From: Pseudomonadaceae bacterium
GTDB taxonomy: Bacteria > Pseudomonadota > Gammaproteobacteria > Pseudomonadales > Azotimanducaceae
DNA: 64,000 bases
Assembly (NCBI GenBank): GCA_024743175.1
Contig: JANSXA010000006.1
Coordinates: 62,001-126,000 of the forward strand
Reading direction: 5' to 3'
The notes under the pieces are model-generated. The model was not told the DNA's origin. It searched no databases and saw only the letters and a program-made list of their open reading frames with translations. Of this stretch, positions 60,582 through 64,000 are shown piece by piece. A program made the position numbers and the translations under genes. Position 1 is the stretch's first letter. The number at the start of each line of letters is the position of its first letter.

Positions 60582-60609
60582 ATTATGTCCATCCGGAGAT
60601 CATTTGCAA
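60582..60609 (-). promoter_or_regulatory. Candidate minus-strand sigma-70 promoter of the small transcript
   Basis: On the minus strand, TTGCAA (60609-60604) and CATAAT (60587-60582) are separated by 16 bases, close to the TTGACA/TATAAT consensus. Transcription would start near 60575, about 16 bases before the long ribosome-binding element. Confidence 0.45.
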
Positions 60610-60613
60610 GAGA

Positions 60614-60642
60614 TGTTGTCGCGCCTTTGAGAAGGTTACAAT
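60614..60642 (+). promoter_or_regulatory. Candidate promoter of the methylmalonyl-CoA mutase gene
   Basis: TACAAT at 60637-60642 is a good -10. The -35 is weak (TGTTGT at 17 bases or TTGTCG at 15 bases). The predicted start near 60649 leaves a very short leader before the mutase ATG. It is back-to-back with the minus-strand promoter. Confidence 0.4.
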
Positions 60643-60664
60643 AGCGCGCTCAAATTCTGGCGGA

Positions 60665-62821
60665 ATGATGGACATGGCGGACGATAAGTTGACAGGGCAG
60701 GAAGCGTGGGCCCAGCGCGCAGAAGCGGAGTTGCGTGGAAAACCGCTGGACGACCTGACCTGGGTCAGCCCTGAAGGTATTCCGATAAAACCCCTGTATA
60801 CGCAAGCTGACCTGGAAGATATTGCGCACATTCCCAGTTTCCCGGGTGACGCGCCCTTTGCCCGGGGTCCGCGCTCAACCATGTACACGAATCGACCCTG
60901 GACTATTCGGCAATATGCCGGATTTTCGACCGCAGAGGAATCCAACGCCTTCTACCGGCAGAATCTGGCCGCGGGTCAGAAAGGGCTGTCTGTGGCGTTT
61001 GATCTGGCCACCCATCGAGGATTCGATTCGGATCATCCCCGCGTAGCAGGTGATGTGGGTATGGCTGGGGTTGCCATTGATTCCGTAGAAGATATGAAAA
61101 TACTGTTCGACGGTATACCGCTGGATCAGATGTCTGTGTCTATGACCATGAACGGGGCTGTTCTGCCGGTACTGGCGGGTTATGTCGTTGCTGGTGAAGA
61201 ACAGGGTGTTGCACAGAAAGACCTCTCAGGCACCATTCAGAACGATATTCTGAAAGAGTTCATGGTCCGCAATACGTTTATCTATCCGCCGCAAAGCAGT
61301 ATGCGCATCGTTGCAGACATCATCGGCTATACCTCTGAGCATATGCCGCGCTTCAACTCAATTTCAATTTCCGGCTATCACATGCAGGAAGCAGGCGCTA
61401 ACGCGGTTCAGGAAGTGGCCTTCACCCTTGCTGACGGTGTTGAGTACGTTCGTGCAGCACTGGCCACCGGGCAACCGGTTGATCGGTTTGCGCCTCGTCT
61501 GTCGTTCTTTTTCTGTATCGGTATGAACTTCTTCATGGAGATTGCCAAACTACGTGCGGCTCGAATTTTATGGCATGAGCTCATGAGCCAGTTCAATCCG
61601 CAGAATCCATCCTCGCTGATGCTGCGGACCCATTGTCAGACGTCTGGCGTGTCGCTGCAGGAGCAGGATCCGTATAACAACGTCGTGCGAACAACCATAG
61701 AAGCCATGGCAGCAGTGCTGGGAGGGACCCAGAGCCTGCACACCAATGCGCTGGATGAAGCTATTGCGCTGCCCACACAATTCTCGGCGCGTATAGCGCG
61801 CAATACGCAGATTATTCTTGCTGAAGAAAGCCAGATTACCCGCACAATAGACCCGTTAGGTGGCAGCTACTACATTGAAAGCCTGACCAATTCCATTGTG
61901 CAGCATGCGCGCAAGCTGATCGAAGAAGTGGAAGGCCTCGGTGGTATGACAAAAGCCGTGGTCTCAGGTATGCCAAAACAACGCATAGAAGAAGCGGCTG
62001 CGCAACGTCAGGCACGCATTGAACGCGGCGAAGACGTGATTGTCGGTGTGAATAAATATAAACCTGAAACAGATGACGGCGAGCTGGACGTGCTTGCCGT
62101 TGATAACAGCAAGGTGCGCGAAGCACAATTACGCCGCCTCAACGAACTGCGTAACAACCGCGACGACGCCAAGGTGCAGGCCTCAATGGATGCGCTGACA
62201 AAAGCAGCGGCTGAAAACTCGGGCAACCTGTTGGAACTGGCGATCGAAGCGACCCGTAATCGCGCCAGCGTTGGTGAGGTGTCTTATGCGCTGGAAAAAG
62301 TTTATGGCCGGCATGAACCGAAAGCAAAAATGACCCCTGGCGTGTACGCTGAGAGTTATGGTGATGACCCGGCGTTTACCAAGGTCAGCGAAGAAATCAA
62401 AATTTTCACTGATGTTGAAGGTCACGCACCAAGTATTCTAGTGGTCAAAATGGGCCAGGATGGGCATGACCGAGGCGCCAAAGTTATTTCTAACGCGTTT
62501 GGTGATTTCGGTTTTGACGTCAGTATGGGGCAGCTGTTTCAAACACCCTCAGAAGCAGCAGCACAGGCTAAGGCTGAAGGGGTGCAGGTGGTTGGCGTGT
62601 CGACGCTTGCAGGTGGACACAAATCCCTGGTGCCGGAGATGATTAAGGAACTGCAGGACGCAGGCATGAACGATGTGGTGGTTGTTGTGGGTGGTGTTAT
62701 CCCGCAGCAGGACTATCAGGCACTGTATGACGCCGGTGTTCACGCCATTTTTGGACCGGGTACAAATATTCCGGACGCGGCAAGTCAGATTCTGCAGCTG
62801 ATTCCCGGCAAAAACCGATAA
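60665..62821 (+). CDS. scpA: Methylmalonyl-CoA mutase
   Basis: A 718-aa adenosylcobalamin enzyme interconverting methylmalonyl-CoA and succinyl-CoA. The N-terminal TIM-barrel part has [20 protein letters not shown] and the substrate-binding [17 protein letters not shown]. The C-terminal B12 domain (from about residue 585) has the His-ligand motif [13 protein letters not shown] and [10 protein letters not shown]. Starts at ATG 60665, 60668 or 60674 are possible; GGCGGA is best spaced for the last. It is followed by the epimerase gene after 35 bp. A MeaB/ArgK-type chaperone is not in the window. Confidence 0.94.
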   Translation: MMDMADDKLTGQEAWAQRAEAELRGKPLDDLTWVSPEGIPIKPLYTQADLEDIAHIPSFPGDAPFARGPRSTMYTNRPWTIRQYAGFSTAEESNAFYRQNLAAGQKGLSVAFDLATHRGFDSDHPRVAGDVGMAGVAIDSVEDMKILFDGIPLDQMSVSMTMNGAVLPVLAGYVVAGEEQGVAQKDLSGTIQNDILKEFMVRNTFIYPPQSSMRIVADIIGYTSEHMPRFNSISISGYHMQEAGANAVQEVAFTLADGVEYVRAALATGQPVDRFAPRLSFFFCIGMNFFMEIAKLRAARILWHELMSQFNPQNPSSLMLRTHCQTSGVSLQEQDPYNNVVRTTIEAMAAVLGGTQSLHTNALDEAIALPTQFSARIARNTQIILAEESQITRTIDPLGGSYYIESLTNSIVQHARKLIEEVEGLGGMTKAVVSGMPKQRIEEAAAQRQARIERGEDVIVGVNKYKPETDDGELDVLAVDNSKVREAQLRRLNELRNNRDDAKVQASMDALTKAAAENSGNLLELAIEATRNRASVGEVSYALEKVYGRHEPKAKMTPGVYAESYGDDPAFTKVSEEIKIFTDVEGHAPSILVVKMGQDGHDRGAKVISNAFGDFGFDVSMGQLFQTPSEAAAQAKAEGVQVVGVSTLAGGHKSLVPEMIKELQDAGMNDVVVVVGGVIPQQDYQALYDAGVHAIFGPGTNIPDAASQILQLIPGKNR

Positions 62822-62856
62822 ACGAAATAAAACCAACAAAAACTCAGGAGTAACAG

Positions 62857-63270
62857 ATGATTGGACGGTTAAACCATGTGGCCATTGTCGTGCCGGATCT
62901 GGCAGCTGCAGCACAAATGTATAAAACCTCGCTGGGCGCCAAGGTGACGGCGCCGGAGCCGTTGCCCGACCACGGTGTCACCACTGTCTTTGTAGAACTG
63001 CCGAATACAAAGATTGAGCTGTTGCACCCGCTGGGAGAAGACTCGCCGGTGCAGAAGTTTTTAGACAACAACCCCAGCGGTGGCATGCATCACGTGTGTT
63101 ATGAAGTTGAGGATATCCACGCAGCAATTGCTCATCTTGTTGACGAAGGTGCCCGGGTGCTCGGCGACGGTCAACCGAAAACCGGCGCTCATGGACTACC
63201 GGTTGTGTTTCTTCACCCGAAAGACTTCTGCGGCACCCTGGTCGAGCTCGAAGAGGTGAAAGCGGCCTGA
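62857..63270 (+). CDS. mce: Methylmalonyl-CoA epimerase
   Basis: A 137-aa glyoxalase-fold enzyme converting the (S) to the (R) isomer needed by the mutase. Two beta-alpha-beta-beta-beta modules begin with IGRLNHVAIVVPDL and GGMHHVCYEVEDI, each giving a His metal ligand; the end has HPKDFCGTLVELEE with the last Glu ligand. A clean AGGAG site precedes the ATG. It is co-directional with the mutase and convergent with the carboxylase gene. Confidence 0.93.
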   Translation: MIGRLNHVAIVVPDLAAAAQMYKTSLGAKVTAPEPLPDHGVTTVFVELPNTKIELLHPLGEDSPVQKFLDNNPSGGMHHVCYEVEDIHAAIAHLVDEGARVLGDGQPKTGAHGLPVVFLHPKDFCGTLVELEEVKAA

Positions 63271-63296
63271 TACATGCCGCTTATCGATCTGTTGAA

Positions 63297-63320
63297 CGGC
63301 GCCGCTTAAAGGCGCTGTTT
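63297..63320 (+). terminator. Weak candidate terminator after the epimerase gene
   Basis: A 7-bp stem with one wobble (63297-63303 with 63311-63317) and a seven-base loop is followed by only three T. It lies between two convergent genes, 26 bases after the epimerase stop. Confidence 0.35.
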
Positions 63321-63325
63321 GCAGG

Positions 63326-64000
63326 TTATGCAAATTCCAGGATGGCCTGGTCAACCATTAACGATTCACCTTCGTTGGCCATGACCTTGGCTACTACCCC
63401 ATCTTCTGCCGCGCGTAAGCTGTTCTCCATTTTCATGGCTTCAACAACTGCCAGTTCTTCACCTGCTTTGACCTCGTCACCTTCGGCAACGGATAGTCGC
63501 ACCAGCAGCCCAGGCATGGGAGAGAGAAGAAACTTGGACAGGTCCGGTGGTGTCTTCTCGATCATATGCTGGGCAAGTTCTGCTGTGGCTGGTGTCACAA
63601 CCAGCAGCTGAGTCTCTGCGCCGCGGAAGAAGGCCAGGTACCCGGCTTTAACACGGTCCAGCTGGAGAGTTACCTTCACGCCATTGACCACAGCTTCTAC
63701 CAGCGTGTTGCCGGGCAGCCAATCTGTCTGGATACGATACAACCTGCCTTCAAAGTCCACCTCGAATCCGTGTGCCACCGGCAACAGGGCAATCGGATAA
63801 TGGGTCTTGTTCGCGATGACTACCCAATCCTGGTGAGTTTCCGGCTCGAACCTGCGTGTCTGGCCGCTGATCTCACTGGCACGATCGTTCAGAATCGCGT
63901 TCACTACTGCAGTGACAACAACCGGTATCAGAGGATCACTCTGCGGAACATCGCCGGCATGGAAGCCGTCCGGATATTCCTCAGCAATGAAGTTTGTGGT
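63326..64000 (-). CDS. Propionyl-CoA (acetyl/propionyl-type) carboxylase alpha subunit, C-terminal part
   Basis: The gene runs off the right edge; 224 codons are present and stay in frame to the last base. The first visible residues (TTNFIAEEYPDGF) are the end of a biotin carboxylase domain. A BT-like linker domain follows, then the biotinyl carrier domain with the biotinylated Lys in VVEAMKMENS and the preceding LSPMPGLLVRL. Placement beside mutase and epimerase favours propionyl-CoA over acetyl- or methylcrotonyl-CoA as substrate (inference). An internal GTG at 63904 is not the true start. Confidence 0.87.
   Translation of the reverse strand, partial: TTNFIAEEYPDGFHAGDVPQSDPLIPVVVTAVVNAILNDRASEISGQTRRFEPETHQDWVVIANKTHYPIALLPVAHGFEVDFEGRLYRIQTDWLPGNTLVEAVVNGVKVTLQLDRVKAGYLAFFRGAETQLLVVTPATAELAQHMIEKTPPDLSKFLLSPMPGLLVRLSVAEGDEVKAGEELAVVEAMKMENSLRAAEDGVVAKVMANEGESLMVDQAILEFA

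Overview
The window is dense, intact chromosomal DNA of a Gram-negative aerobe. Outer-membrane TonB receptors, beta-barrel proteins, MMPL exporters, acyl-CoA dehydrogenases, CbpA/CbpM and a glucosylglycerate cluster all point to a gammaproteobacterium, most likely a marine or halotolerant Pseudomonadales/Cellvibrionales-type lineage (inference from gene content only). I see no IS element, phage gene, CRISPR array, tRNA or rRNA.

Layout. 0-8 kb: the 3' end of a cyclopropane-synthase-like gene with an apparent in-frame stop, a flavin oxidoreductase, the cbpA-cbpM chaperone pair, an APC permease, a CYTH-CHAD protein, two small unknown proteins, and a MarR-pirin pair. 8-16 kb: a long-form isocitrate dehydrogenase, a TonB receptor, a two-gene acyl-CoA dehydrogenase operon, then a phosphoribosyltransferase overlapping an ECF sigma factor. 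16-21 kb, minus strand: a thioesterase, an MMPL exporter fused to a LolA-like domain, and a beta-barrel protein, probably one lipid-export operon. 21-30 kb: glucosyl-3-phosphoglycerate phosphatase and synthase facing a GH13 glucosylglycerate phosphorylase, a sodium symporter, a second TonB receptor and a crotonase.

30.6-53.1 kb is one purine-catabolism island. An 8-oxoguanine deaminase and an AzgA-type permease lie divergent from a urease operon (ureD, fused ureAB, ureC, ureE, ureF, ureG). The urease genes run tail-to-tail into a ten-gene minus-strand operon, uraH-guaD-xdhA-xdhB-xdhC-puuD-puuE-uraD-alc-allA, with almost every junction overlapping. Divergent from that operon lie two secreted purine-nucleoside NUP-family proteins around a secreted adenosine deaminase-like enzyme. 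Together these genes encode a continuous route: nucleoside outside the cytoplasm, free base, uptake, xanthine, urate, HIU, OHCU, allantoin, allantoate, ureidoglycolate, then glyoxylate plus urea, with urease releasing ammonia.

53-64 kb: a PhyH-type dioxygenase, a folE / flavin amine-oxidase-like / DUF2878 group, a histidine kinase facing its likely response regulator, an omega-amino-acid transaminase, and the propionyl-CoA genes (methylmalonyl-CoA mutase, epimerase, and the carboxylase alpha subunit running off the right edge). Between the transaminase and the mutase lies a candidate minus-strand small transcript. It has its own promoter, an unusually long perfect Shine-Dalgarno element and an intrinsic terminator, and it is the least explained signal in the window.
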